A stretch of DNA of 64,000 nucleotides, taken from NCBI RefSeq assembly GCF_000302455.1, contig NZ_AMPO01000011.1, positions 1-64,000 on the forward strand, given 5' to 3'. Within the stretch, counting starts at the first letter, position 1; each line of letters starts with the position of its first letter. Below, piece by piece: positions 1 through 8,784 of this stretch. The DNA comes from Methanobacterium formicicum DSM 3637. GTDB lineage: Archaea; Methanobacteriota; Methanobacteria; Methanobacteriales; Methanobacteriaceae. The notes beneath the pieces were generated by a model that made no database searches, had not been told where the DNA came from, and was given only the letters and a program-made list of their open reading frames with translations. Made by a program: the position numbers and the translations under genes.

Positions 1-951
1 TCCTATTTTGCCGGGGCCGATCAGTCCGTAAGGGGCTGCTTGTTGGTTGTTGTTCATGTAGTCGTTTAGTCTTTGGGCGAAGTCGACGTAGTCGTTGAGG
101 GTTAGGCTGCCGGTGTTCAATTGTTCCTGGGTGTATGATGGTGCTTGGTCATTTTTAAGAAGTATAGGGTTGTTATTGTTATTTTTTAACTGTGTTATTG
201 CTGTTATGGCCAGGTGTAGGAATTGTGCGGTGTTGATGGTTGTTCCGTTGATGGTTACGGTGTTGGGTATTGTTTTGGTGGTTTCTATAATATTTTGTAG
301 GTTGGTTGCTGTTTGGATGATCTGTGTAGGTGTGAATGTGGTTGGTGGTGTGTAAGGTATGGGTATGTTGTTGGGTGTGAATGGTTTTATGGTTACTGCA
401 AGTGGTAGGCTTCCTGTGCTGTTGTAGATGGCTAGTATTCTTGCGAAGAGATATACTTGTGATTGGTATCCTATTTTGCCGGGTCCGATCAGTCCGTAAG
501 GGGCTGCTTGCTGGTTGTTGTTCATGTAGTCGTTTAGTCTTTGGGCGAAGTCAAGGTAGTCGTTTTTGGTTAAGGTGCCGGTGTTGAGTTGTTCTTCAAT
601 GTTTTTTGGGGCTTGGTCTTTTTGTAGTGTTATGGGTGTGTTGTTATTGTTCTGTAGTTGACTGGTGGCTTGTATGGCTAAATGGAGATACTGAGCTGTG
701 CTGACGGTTTGGTTACCTATTGTTACGTTATTTGGTAGGTTATCGTTGGTTTCGATCTGTTTTTGAACTGTAACTGAAGCATTTGCGATTTCACTGGGAG
801 TAAAACTGGTGGTATTGGTAGAATTAGCTGCAGATACTGCACTGACACTGGAAACAAACAAAATTCCTATGAATAACGTCAAACACAAGAGTCTCTTAAT
901 ATTAGCATTATTGAAAATTTTAACGCCTCCATCTTGCAAAAAATTTAACAT
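1..951 (-). CDS. Pseudomurein-binding repeat protein, N-terminal part (cut by window edge)
   Basis: Reading the minus strand from ATG 951 gives a frame open to base 1; the upstream in-frame stop is at 1021-1023. The product starts with a short basic segment, a hydrophobic stretch (LLCLTLFIGILFVSSVSA) that fits a secretion signal, then AANSTNTTSFTPSEIANASV, which is identical to the mature start of the neighbouring gene at 1192-4089. Two repeat units of about 156 residues follow, with the wall-binding signature QQAAPYGLIGPGKIG. By family knowledge, such repeats bind pseudomurein, so this is an exported, wall-attached protein. A GGAGG lies at 926-930, inside the proposed coding start, so the true start may be slightly downstream at a non-ATG codon. 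The C-terminal function is outside the window; an endoisopeptidase-like domain as in the neighbour is possible but unseen. Confidence 0.85.
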   Translation of the reverse strand, partial: MLNFLQDGGVKIFNNANIKRLLCLTLFIGILFVSSVSAVSAANSTNTTSFTPSEIANASVTVQKQIETNDNLPNNVTIGNQTVSTAQYLHLAIQATSQLQNNNNTPITLQKDQAPKNIEEQLNTGTLTKNDYLDFAQRLNDYMNNNQQAAPYGLIGPGKIGYQSQVYLFARILAIYNSTGSLPLAVTIKPFTPNNIPIPYTPPTTFTPTQIIQTATNLQNIIETTKTIPNTVTINGTTINTAQFLHLAITAITQLKNNNNNPILLKNDQAPSYTQEQLNTGSLTLNDYVDFAQRLNDYMNNNQQAAPYGLIGPGKIG

Positions 952-957
952 TATATT

Positions 958-1015
958 AGGTCCAAATGTGTGAATCCTAAATAATTTAGGTCCAAGTGTA
1001 TGAATCCTAAATAAT
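958..1015. repeat. Two 30-bp direct repeats upstream of the wall-binding gene
   Basis: Units at 958-987 and 988-1015 share the core GTGAATCCTAAATAAT or its one-base variant and the leader AGGTCCAA. They lie just upstream of the start at 951, in its promoter or leader region. The rest of 952-1191 is AT-rich without a gene. Confidence 0.7.
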
Positions 1016-1191
1016 ATTAATTATCATCTAATGTATGTCATTTTAAATATATAAACTTACTTTACTCTCTATTAAATCTCATAAACCTAATTTTTATTCT
1101 ATCTAAACCTAGATCATGATAATAAAACTTATTTGTTTTTTAAATAGGATTCTGCTTCATTTTCTTAAATTCATAGCAACATAGATCCAGA

Positions 1192-4089
1192 TTAAAAGGG
1201 AAGGCTGGTATAGGTACCCTTTAGAACATAAGATCCAGTATCCCAGTTGCTGATTGTTCCAAAATCATTCCAGTAACTGGTAGCATCTGCCCAGTACCAT
1301 TGATTGTTAACATAAATCATGGCCCACACATGACCGTACCAGTTACCACTACTGAAGTAACAGTCTCCCTGCACATACCTGGCAGGTATACCTGATGCGC
1401 GACATAGAGCTACCAGTAAATGGGTAGTATCAACACAGTTACCTGCTCCGGATTGTAAAGTGCCCACTGCACCTTTTACTGTGTTATAATAGAATTCAAA
1501 ACCAATATTATCCCTTACCCATTCAAATATAAGCACGGCTTTATCATAAACCGAAAATGCACTCACTGTAATGCTATTGGCAAGAGCAATTATACTTGGA
1601 TCATCAGACTGACAGTAGCGTGTTGGCACACAGTACTGTTCATAGCCAGCTGGTATATTATAAATAACTGACAACCAGGGTTTAATGTTATCTGAAACAG
1701 CAGGTAATGAACCCCTTATTCTATAGGAATCTAATATGCGGCTGTAAATGCAGACCTGCGATTGGAAACCAATTTTACCCAGTCCAATGTATCCGTATGG
1801 TGGGGCCTGCTGGTTTTCATTCATGTAATCCCTGATTCTTTTTGCAAAATCAATGTACTGTTCAGTACTTAACGAACCAGAACTCAACTGTTCTTCACTA
1901 TAACCTGGTATACTGTAATTTTTAACTTTAATTGGACTGGAATCATGATTGTTTATTTGTACCACTGCCTGTACTGTTAAATATAAAAACTGGGCAATAT
2001 TAACTCTTAAACCTTCAATGTATGCAAATTCAGGGAGCGCCTTGTAAATTTCTACATTATTCCTAACTCCATTGGAAGTTAATGCAATTTGATCAATGGA
2101 AAATGCAATATTAACCTGGTTAAGGGGTATATTCTGAGAAGACCATGATTTGACTACAATGTTATCTGCTAAACTTTTTGAAGTATTATAATAATCCAGA
2201 ACACGCACAAAAAGGTAAACCTGGGACTGATAACTGATAGTTCCCAGTCCAATGTATCCATAGGGTGGTGCCTGGTGGTTTTCATTCATGTAATCAGAAA
2301 CACGCCGGGCAAAATCAAGATATTCATCCTTAAACAGAACACCATTAACCAGTTCCTCCTTACTGTATCCTGGAGGTTCATCAGATTGTAAAAATATTTT
2401 ATTACCGTTATTTTCATTTAATTGAACCGCAGCTTCCACAGCCAGATGTAAAAATTGTGCAGTGTAAATGGTTATACCATTTATAACTACAGTAGCTGGA
2501 ATTGTTTTTGTTAATTCAATTGTATTTTTTAATTTAACTGCAGTATCAACAATCTGTTGTGGTGTAAAACTAACACTCTGCATTGAAAGTATGGGTATAT
2601 TGTCAGCGGTCCAGGATTTAACAATTATAGAAGAGGGTAAACTTCCAGTACTGTTGTATATTGTTAATATTCGTGTGAATAGGTATACTTGTGATTGGTA
2701 TCCTATTTTGCCGGGGCCGATCAGTCCGTAAGGGGCTGCTTGTTGGTTGTTGTTCATGTAGTCGTTTAGTCTTTGGGCGAAGTCTAGGTAGTCGTTTTTG
2801 GTTAGGGTGCCGGTGTTCAATTGTTCTTGGGTGTATGATGGTGCTTGGTCATTTTGTAGTGCTATTGGATTGTTAGAAGTGTTTTTTAGCTGCAGCGTGG
2901 TTTGTATGGTTAGATGTAGGAATTGTGCGGTGTAGATGGTTGTTCCGTTGATGGTTACTGTGTTGGGTATTGTTTTGGTGGTTTCTATGGTTTTTTGTAG
3001 GTTGGTTGCTGTTTGGATGATTTGTGTGGTTGTGAATGTGGTTGCGGGTGTGTAGAGTATGGGTATGTTGCTGGATGTGAATGGTTTCATGGTTACTGTA
3101 AGTGGTAGGCTTCCTGTGCTGTTGTAGATGGTCAGTAGTCTTACGAAAAGATATACTTGCGATTGGTAACTTATTTTTCCGAGTCCTGTAAATCCATAGG
3201 GTGGTGCTTGTTGGTTCTGGTTCATATGATTTGTAATTCTCTGAGCAAAGTCCAGGTAGTCATTTTGGGTCATAGTTCCCACATTGAACTGTTCTTCAGT
3301 GTAAGTGGGTTGATCATCATTTTTTAGAAGGATGGGATCAAAAATATTGTTTTTTAGTTGCGTGATTGTTTGTGTGGCCAGGTGTAGGAATTGTGCGGTG
3401 TAGATGGTTGTTCCGTTGATGGTTACTGTGTTGGGTATTGTTTTGGTGGTTTCTATGGTTTTTTGTAGGTCGGTTGCTGTTTGGATGATTTGTGTGGTTG
3501 TGAATGTGGTTGCGGGTGTGTAGAGTATGGGTATGTTGCTGGAAGTGAATGGTTTGAGGTTTATGTAGAGTGGCAAAGTACCGTTGGTGTAATATATACT
3601 CAGGATTCGGCTGAACAGATATACTTGCGACTGGTAACTTATTTTTCCAAGCCCTATGAATCCATAAGGCGGCGCTTGATGGTTGTTATTTATATACTCA
3701 TCTATTCGGTTTGCAAAATCAAGGTAGTCTGCCCTGCTTATACTGCCACTAATCAAGGATTCTTCACTGTACTGTGGGATCTGGTCATTATTCACACTTA
3801 TAGATCTGTTGTTATTTTGCTGTATCTGATTGGTTGCTTCAACAGCTAGATGGAGGTACTGTGCGGTGTTAATAGTTTGATTACCAATAGCTACCTTATC
3901 CGGTAGTTTTTTGTTGGTTTCGATCTGTTTTTGAACTGTAACCGAAGCATTTGCTATTTCACTGGGAGTAAAACTGGTGGTATTGGTAGAATTAGCTGCG
4001 GAAACAGTACTAACACTCGAAATAAACATAATTACGCAAAAAAAGACAAAAAAACTAAAGATAACTTTCGGAACAAATTTAACATTCAT
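1192..4089 (-). CDS. Secreted pseudomurein-binding protein with C-terminal transglutaminase-like (endoisopeptidase-like) domain
   Basis: This 965-residue protein has a signal peptide or anchor (VIFSFFVFFCVIMFISSV), five tandem units of about 156 residues each made of two pseudomurein-binding-like halves (the halves end in APPYGFIGLGKISYQSQVY-type motifs), and a C-terminal domain of about 145 residues. That domain has the transglutaminase-like Cys-His-Asp triad: GNCVD (Cys near residue 885), GHVW (His near 920) and WADAT (Asp near 935). The same architecture occurs in the methanophage endoisopeptidases PeiW/PeiP (peptidase family C71), so a role in cleaving the isopeptide bond of pseudomurein peptides during growth or division is likely but inferred. 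ATG 4089 is chosen because GGAGGGG sits 7-8 nt upstream; a GTG two codons earlier is too close to it. The middle units (about 2680-3560) have a G/T-rich plus strand unlike the flanks, suggesting recombination with the paralogue at 1-951. Confidence 0.88.
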   Translation of the reverse strand: MNVKFVPKVIFSFFVFFCVIMFISSVSTVSAANSTNTTSFTPSEIANASVTVQKQIETNKKLPDKVAIGNQTINTAQYLHLAVEATNQIQQNNNRSISVNNDQIPQYSEESLISGSISRADYLDFANRIDEYINNNHQAPPYGFIGLGKISYQSQVYLFSRILSIYYTNGTLPLYINLKPFTSSNIPILYTPATTFTTTQIIQTATDLQKTIETTKTIPNTVTINGTTIYTAQFLHLATQTITQLKNNIFDPILLKNDDQPTYTEEQFNVGTMTQNDYLDFAQRITNHMNQNQQAPPYGFTGLGKISYQSQVYLFVRLLTIYNSTGSLPLTVTMKPFTSSNIPILYTPATTFTTTQIIQTATNLQKTIETTKTIPNTVTINGTTIYTAQFLHLTIQTTLQLKNTSNNPIALQNDQAPSYTQEQLNTGTLTKNDYLDFAQRLNDYMNNNQQAAPYGLIGPGKIGYQSQVYLFTRILTIYNSTGSLPSSIIVKSWTADNIPILSMQSVSFTPQQIVDTAVKLKNTIELTKTIPATVVINGITIYTAQFLHLAVEAAVQLNENNGNKIFLQSDEPPGYSKEELVNGVLFKDEYLDFARRVSDYMNENHQAPPYGYIGLGTISYQSQVYLFVRVLDYYNTSKSLADNIVVKSWSSQNIPLNQVNIAFSIDQIALTSNGVRNNVEIYKALPEFAYIEGLRVNIAQFLYLTVQAVVQINNHDSSPIKVKNYSIPGYSEEQLSSGSLSTEQYIDFAKRIRDYMNENQQAPPYGYIGLGKIGFQSQVCIYSRILDSYRIRGSLPAVSDNIKPWLSVIYNIPAGYEQYCVPTRYCQSDDPSIIALANSITVSAFSVYDKAVLIFEWVRDNIGFEFYYNTVKGAVGTLQSGAGNCVDTTHLLVALCRASGIPARYVQGDCYFSSGNWYGHVWAMIYVNNQWYWADATSYWNDFGTISNWDTGSYVLKGTYTSLPF

Positions 4090-4891
4090 ACCCACCCCTC
4101 CAATAATAACACCAACCCCTGTTTTTGGATAGAGAATTAAAGAAAGTTATGTATATATTAAAAATATTTAATAATAAATTTTTCCACTGAAGATAGATAT
4201 AAACTCCATCCAGATTTGATTTACATTAACTTTTGACATGTATATTATCTGAAATTGCATTATATATATAATTTTTGTTCTAAAATGAAAATCCTTCTAC
4301 ATAAATTCTTAATTTAATTCAAAATCAATTTTAAACACTTTTAACTGCTAATTTAGCTATCACTCATTTAATGGTGTATTTTTTTTAAATAAATATCCAA
4401 AATACTCATTTTTAGCAATAAGCGGTTCCTGTTATTAAATACTCAATTTTATAATAGCAATGCATCTCCGATCGGTAACTTTACAATTTCTTCCGTTAAT
4501 TTAATCATTTTTATAACTTAATTACAGAGTATAATAATATAATTAGGTTTTATATGGTTAAATTAGCTTTTTTTGCAAAAATCTCTGTTGATCCATTGGT
4601 TGATTAAAATTAAGAAAGAAAATCTACTATTTGATATTAATAAATAAAATTATTACAGGGGACTGATCCTAACTGATATGATTTCCTCATAAAATGGGGA
4701 ATTGTTAATAAGTTTATTAGAATTACAGTTTTAGATTATTACAGTTGACCCAATAACAAAAGTATATAAGCTTTAATTAATTAATGATTGATTTTAAATA
4801 GAATCAATTTGTAAATAGTCGTGATAATGATATCAACGATAATGATATCAAACTTTCTTATACTGCAGTTTTATAATCAGTGCTGATACCC
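4090..4891. other. AT-rich divergent intergenic region
   Basis: No credible gene is seen in about 800 bases between the wall protein (leftward) and the flippase (rightward). It should hold both promoters; an AT box around 4148-4165 is a candidate TATA element for the leftward gene. The right end holds the paired palindromes annotated separately. Confidence 0.5.
4823..4852. promoter_or_regulatory. Two TGATATCA palindromes 15 bp apart upstream of the flippase gene
   Basis: The 14-base sequence GATAATGATATCAA occurs twice in direct order with a 15-base period; each copy contains the perfect 8-bp palindrome TGATATCA. The pair ends about 40 bases before the start of the flippase gene. Two dimer sites in phase are typical of an operator, but the regulator is unknown. 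Confidence 0.4.
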
Positions 4892-6322
4892 ATGAACACC
4901 GCTCAAAAAATTGTAAAAAATACAACCTTGCTCATGGTAGCTCAGGTGTTGAGTTTCCTACTGGCATTTTTCTACACCATTTACTATGCAAATTATCTGG
5001 GAGCAGCTGGTTTTGGAATGCTTTCAGCAGCACTGGCTTTAGCTGGAATATTAACTATATTCACTGATCTTGGTTTAAGCTCATTAACTGTACGTGAAGT
5101 AGCAAGGGATAAAGAGCTTGCCAGTAAGTACATGGGAAACACTACCATTATCAAGCTAATTTTCTCCGTTTTAACCCTCCTGGCAACTTTTATAATAGTA
5201 CAGCTATTTGTTCATGAACACACATCAGCCATGGTAATATATATCATTACGGTGGCTCTGATTTTGAATGTAATATCTGGAACATTCAGTTCTGTATTTC
5301 AGGCTTACGAAAAAATGGAATATCAATCAGTAGCAACAGTACTTACCAGTATTTTGATGTTTGCTGGTGTTTACATTGCTATTTTTTACAAGGCCGATAT
5401 CATGACATTTGCCATGGTTTATCTGGTCATTAACTTTATTATTCTAATTTTTAACGTGGTTATCTGTTTATGGAAATTTGCGGTCCCCAAGTTTGAACTG
5501 GATTTTGCCTTCTGGAAAGACCTGATTATGGAAGCATATCCCCTGGCAATTGCCAGTATATTTGCAATCATTGCCTTTAAAGTTGATACAATAATGCTGG
5601 CGTTTATCTCAGGAGATGTTGCTACTGGACTTTACAGTGCTGCTTATAAATTACTGGAAGCATTAATGTTCATTCCTTCAGTATACGCCACTGCAATTTT
5701 GCCGGTGTTTTCCAAATTTCATGTTTCATCTCAGGATTCTTTACAATTCTCCTATGTTAAATCATTCAAATATCTCACAATGCTGGGTATTCCAATAGCG
5801 GTGGGTACAACTTTACTCGCGGATCAAATCATTTCATTAATCTACAGGAATGGATTTGCTGATGCAACCATTGTGCTTCAGATACTAATATGGTCCATAC
5901 CCATAATCTTCGTCAGTTACGTGCTGGGAGCTTCTATAACCTCTATCAATCGTCAGCATGAAACTGTTAGAATTAGCTTTCTGTGTATGCTTTTAAATGT
6001 TGTACTGAATATCATTCTTATTCCGACCTACGGTTACATTGGTGCGGCAGTGGTAACAGTAATCACTGAACTATCATTGTTCCTGTTCTACTTCCATCTA
6101 ATCTCCAAACATATGTACCGGATAAAACTTCGGGAGGTGCTGGTTAAGCCAATTATCGCCAGTTTAGTCATGGCACTTTTCATAATACTGGTTAAAACTA
6201 ACCTGTTCGTGGTTATAATCCTGGCTACTGTCATCTACTTTGGAGTTCTGGTTATTCTCCGATCATTTTCAGAAAGTGACCTGGAAATATTCAAACAGAT
6301 CACAGGCAAATACCGGAATTAA
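4892..6322 (+). CDS. Oligosaccharide flippase (Wzx/polysaccharide biosynthesis family)
   Basis: The product is about 476 residues with 12-14 hydrophobic helices and the N-terminal pattern KIVKNTTLLMVAQVLSFLLA followed by YANYLGAAGFGMLS, typical of the Wzx/RfbX branch of the MOP exporter superfamily (family knowledge). Such proteins flip lipid-linked glycans to the outer face of the membrane. Length is normal. The start is uncertain: ATG 4892 is used, while an in-frame GTG lies at 4880, and neither has a strong ribosome-binding site. It is the first gene of a rightward run of glycosyltransferases, which supports a role in surface-glycan export. The substrate cannot be read from the sequence. 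Confidence 0.9.
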   Translation: MNTAQKIVKNTTLLMVAQVLSFLLAFFYTIYYANYLGAAGFGMLSAALALAGILTIFTDLGLSSLTVREVARDKELASKYMGNTTIIKLIFSVLTLLATFIIVQLFVHEHTSAMVIYIITVALILNVISGTFSSVFQAYEKMEYQSVATVLTSILMFAGVYIAIFYKADIMTFAMVYLVINFIILIFNVVICLWKFAVPKFELDFAFWKDLIMEAYPLAIASIFAIIAFKVDTIMLAFISGDVATGLYSAAYKLLEALMFIPSVYATAILPVFSKFHVSSQDSLQFSYVKSFKYLTMLGIPIAVGTTLLADQIISLIYRNGFADATIVLQILIWSIPIIFVSYVLGASITSINRQHETVRISFLCMLLNVVLNIILIPTYGYIGAAVVTVITELSLFLFYFHLISKHMYRIKLREVLVKPIIASLVMALFIILVKTNLFVVIILATVIYFGVLVILRSFSESDLEIFKQITGKYRN

Positions 6323-6493
6323 TTAGAATTATTACATATAATGTGACAAGGATATTTTAATTATTATATTATTATTCCCGATAGATGGGTTTATTTCACA
6401 TATATGGGTTTTATCAGATGGATATGGGTCGAAAAATAAAATTAACTGGAAATGTATTTTTAGATGGCATATAAATCTCTAAACGGTGTTAAA

Positions 6494-7354
6494 ATGGAAG
6501 TATCTGTTCTTATAAATACGTTAAATGAAGAGAAAAATATAAAAAATTGTCTTGAATCTGTTAAATGGGCTGATGAGATAATTATCGTGGATATGCACAG
6601 TGAAGATCGTACCGTGGAGATAGCCAGGGAGTACACCGACCAAATTTTTTTCCATAAACGAATGGGCTATGCTGATCCTGCTCGCCAGTTTGCTCTGGAT
6701 CAGGCCTCTTGTGAGTGGGTTCTGGTGGTGGATGCTGATGAAATAGTTCCTCGGAAATTAAGGGATAGATTAAAGGAGGTAATGGAAAGTGACCTGGCTG
6801 ATGTAGTGAATATCCCTCATAATAATTACTTTGCAGGCAAACAGGTATGCCATATGGGATGGGGCCCTCTGCAGGATCTGCATCCTCGATTTTTCAAAAA
6901 GAAATATCTTCATTTTGGCGATCAAATCCATGATTTTATGAGAATCAGTGAGGAGGCCCGGCATTATGATCTATCTGATCCAGAGGAAGGATTTATCCAC
7001 TTCAGTTACCTTGATTTTGAACACTACATTGACAAAGCCCTCAATCATTATACTACAATAGAAGCTAAAAACATTTTTGAGGGTAAAAAAGTCGGTTATA
7101 AATTGGGGGAACACGTTCCTGGAATATTGTTCCGGTTATTCCGTGGATTTTTCGATGTGTACATCAGGGATAAAGGATATAAAGATGGTTTCAGAGGATT
7201 ATCCATTAGCTTTCTATCGGTTATTTATAATCTGATTGTTTATTTAAAGCTGGGATTAATGAAGGAATATAATACCACCCATACCCGCGAAAAAATAAGA
7301 AAAGAGTACCAAAAAGTTACTGATAATGTTCTTTTAGAATACAGGGATGAATAA
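6494..7354 (+). CDS. Family 2 glycosyltransferase, WaaE/KdtX-like
   Basis: This 287-residue protein opens with VSVLINTLNEEKNIKNCLES and carries VDADE (Asp80-Ala-Asp82), the metal- and nucleotide-sugar-binding DXD of GT-A enzymes. RQFAL and WVLVVDADEIVP match the LPS beta-1,4-glucosyltransferase branch (WaaE/KdtX), which acts at the cytoplasmic membrane. ATG 6494 is preferred because GGTG lies 7 nt upstream; the earlier in-frame ATG at 6464 has no ribosome-binding site. It follows the flippase and precedes GT-B enzymes, so it probably adds one sugar to the glycan that the flippase exports. Donor and acceptor are unknown. Confidence 0.88.
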   Translation: MEVSVLINTLNEEKNIKNCLESVKWADEIIIVDMHSEDRTVEIAREYTDQIFFHKRMGYADPARQFALDQASCEWVLVVDADEIVPRKLRDRLKEVMESDLADVVNIPHNNYFAGKQVCHMGWGPLQDLHPRFFKKKYLHFGDQIHDFMRISEEARHYDLSDPEEGFIHFSYLDFEHYIDKALNHYTTIEAKNIFEGKKVGYKLGEHVPGILFRLFRGFFDVYIRDKGYKDGFRGLSISFLSVIYNLIVYLKLGLMKEYNTTHTREKIRKEYQKVTDNVLLEYRDE

Positions 7355-7469
7355 CCCGTATTAAAATTTTGATAATTTGTTGATGGTAAATAATTCGTTG
7401 ATTGTAATATTAATAATTTAAAAATTTTTAACTACAAATTATCAATTTAATATAAAATTCACTTCTAAC

Positions 7470-7544
7470 GGGTGTTTCTACCTGCAGAAGGGTGTTTTCA
7501 CCTGTAAACGGTGTTTTTACTTGCAGGATGGTGTTCTCTAAATC
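7470..7544. repeat. Tandem array, 20-bp units, 3.7 copies
   Basis: Units start at 7470, 7490, 7510 and 7530 with an exact 20-base period. The units share GGTGTTT and a CCTGCAG/CTTGCAG core and differ at several positions. The array lies between two glycosyltransferase genes (intergenic 7355-7651) and ends about 110 bases before the next start. Confidence 0.75.
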
Positions 7545-7651
7545 TTAAAAAAATTAGTGGTGATCTTCCAGATTCCTAAAAAGATATAATAAATGCCATC
7601 TAATTGTTACATATTGAAATCTGTTTTCTCATATTTTAGTAGGGTGATTTA

Positions 7652-8773
7652 ATGAATGTAGGTATTTTGTCCTGGATTATTGACCGACAACGGACCGGTG
7701 TGGATAACTATCTTTATGGCACAGTAAATGAAATGATTAAAATGGGCAAGTCCAATAACATTACTCTTATTCATCATAAAAAAACGGATGATGATATTTA
7801 TAAACACTGCAGGGAAGTGCTGATTCCGTATCTACCCTTAAACCTCACCTGCCATCTGGGAATGCCCTACGCACTAATGAAGTCTAAAGTGGATCTGGTA
7901 CACTTTCCCGCACACTGGCATACTCAAACTTCTGCATTTTTTTTAAACCGGGGTGTTAAAAAAGTATTGACTATCCATGACCTTATACCATTACTTTACC
8001 CTGAAAGTTATCCTCCTAACCTTGCTCGGCGATGGAATACATCTTTAAAAATGATAGTTAACCATGCTGATCATTTTATTGCGGTTTCCCAAAAAACCAG
8101 GGAGGACTGCGTTAAACATCTCAACATGTCCCCTGATAAAATTACAGTTATCCCCAACGGTTATAATCCTATTTATCATCCAATGGATAATCGGGATGAA
8201 GTCAGAAAATATATGAAAGATAAATACAATCTTAATCAATATATTCTATTTGTGGGAAGAGTTGAAGCAAGAAAAAATATCATTCCAGTTATAAGAACTT
8301 TACATGAGATCAAAAAATCAGGACTACCTCATAAACTGGTTATAATTGGTGGAATGGGTTGGGAACATGAAAAGGTTCTTCAAGAAATTGAAAAATTGAA
8401 TCTAAATGACCAAGTGATATTCCCGGGATACATATCAGTGGAAGACCTGGTCCGGTTCTACAATGCTGCTGACCTTTTTGTTTATCTTTCATTCTATGAA
8501 GGGTTTGGTTTGCCTCCTTTGGAGGCTATGGCTTGTGGTACTCCGGTGATAACTTCAAATACCTCTTCTTTACCTGAAGTGGTGGGTGATGCAGGGGTCA
8601 TGGTTGATCCTTTAGACGAGGAGGCCTTAACCTCTTCCATGCACCAGATTCTCTGTGATGAAAGAAAGAGAAATAAATTAAGAGATAAAAGTATACTAAG
8701 AGCTAAAGACTTTAGCTGGCACAAAACCGCTAAAGAAACATGGGAAGTCTATGAAAAAGTTTGCAGAATATAA
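7652..8773 (+). CDS. GT-B glycosyltransferase (group 1 / GT4-like)
   Basis: This 373-residue protein shows the GT-B two-domain pattern. The C-terminal nucleotide-binding domain begins at ILFVGRVEARKNI (near residue 199) and carries EGFGLPPLE, the EX7E pair Glu283/Glu291 of retaining GT4 enzymes. The N-terminal domain has HFPAHW and LTIHDLIPLL, as in mannosyl- or rhamnosyltransferases of this class. The start ATG has GGGTGAT 4-5 nt upstream. The next gene begins 11 bases after this stop, so the two are probably co-transcribed. A 131-base stretch around the EX7E motif is almost identical in the next gene. The exact sugar is unknown. Confidence 0.88.
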   Translation: MNVGILSWIIDRQRTGVDNYLYGTVNEMIKMGKSNNITLIHHKKTDDDIYKHCREVLIPYLPLNLTCHLGMPYALMKSKVDLVHFPAHWHTQTSAFFLNRGVKKVLTIHDLIPLLYPESYPPNLARRWNTSLKMIVNHADHFIAVSQKTREDCVKHLNMSPDKITVIPNGYNPIYHPMDNRDEVRKYMKDKYNLNQYILFVGRVEARKNIIPVIRTLHEIKKSGLPHKLVIIGGMGWEHEKVLQEIEKLNLNDQVIFPGYISVEDLVRFYNAADLFVYLSFYEGFGLPPLEAMACGTPVITSNTSSLPEVVGDAGVMVDPLDEEALTSSMHQILCDERKRNKLRDKSILRAKDFSWHKTAKETWEVYEKVCRI

Positions 8774-8784
8774 AAGGGATAACT

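Noticed and set aside
95..587. Two plus-strand open frames inside the first wall-protein gene
   Set aside because: They are antisense to a continuous repeat protein and only reflect the G/T-rich coding blocks; no ribosome-binding site or recognisable domain.
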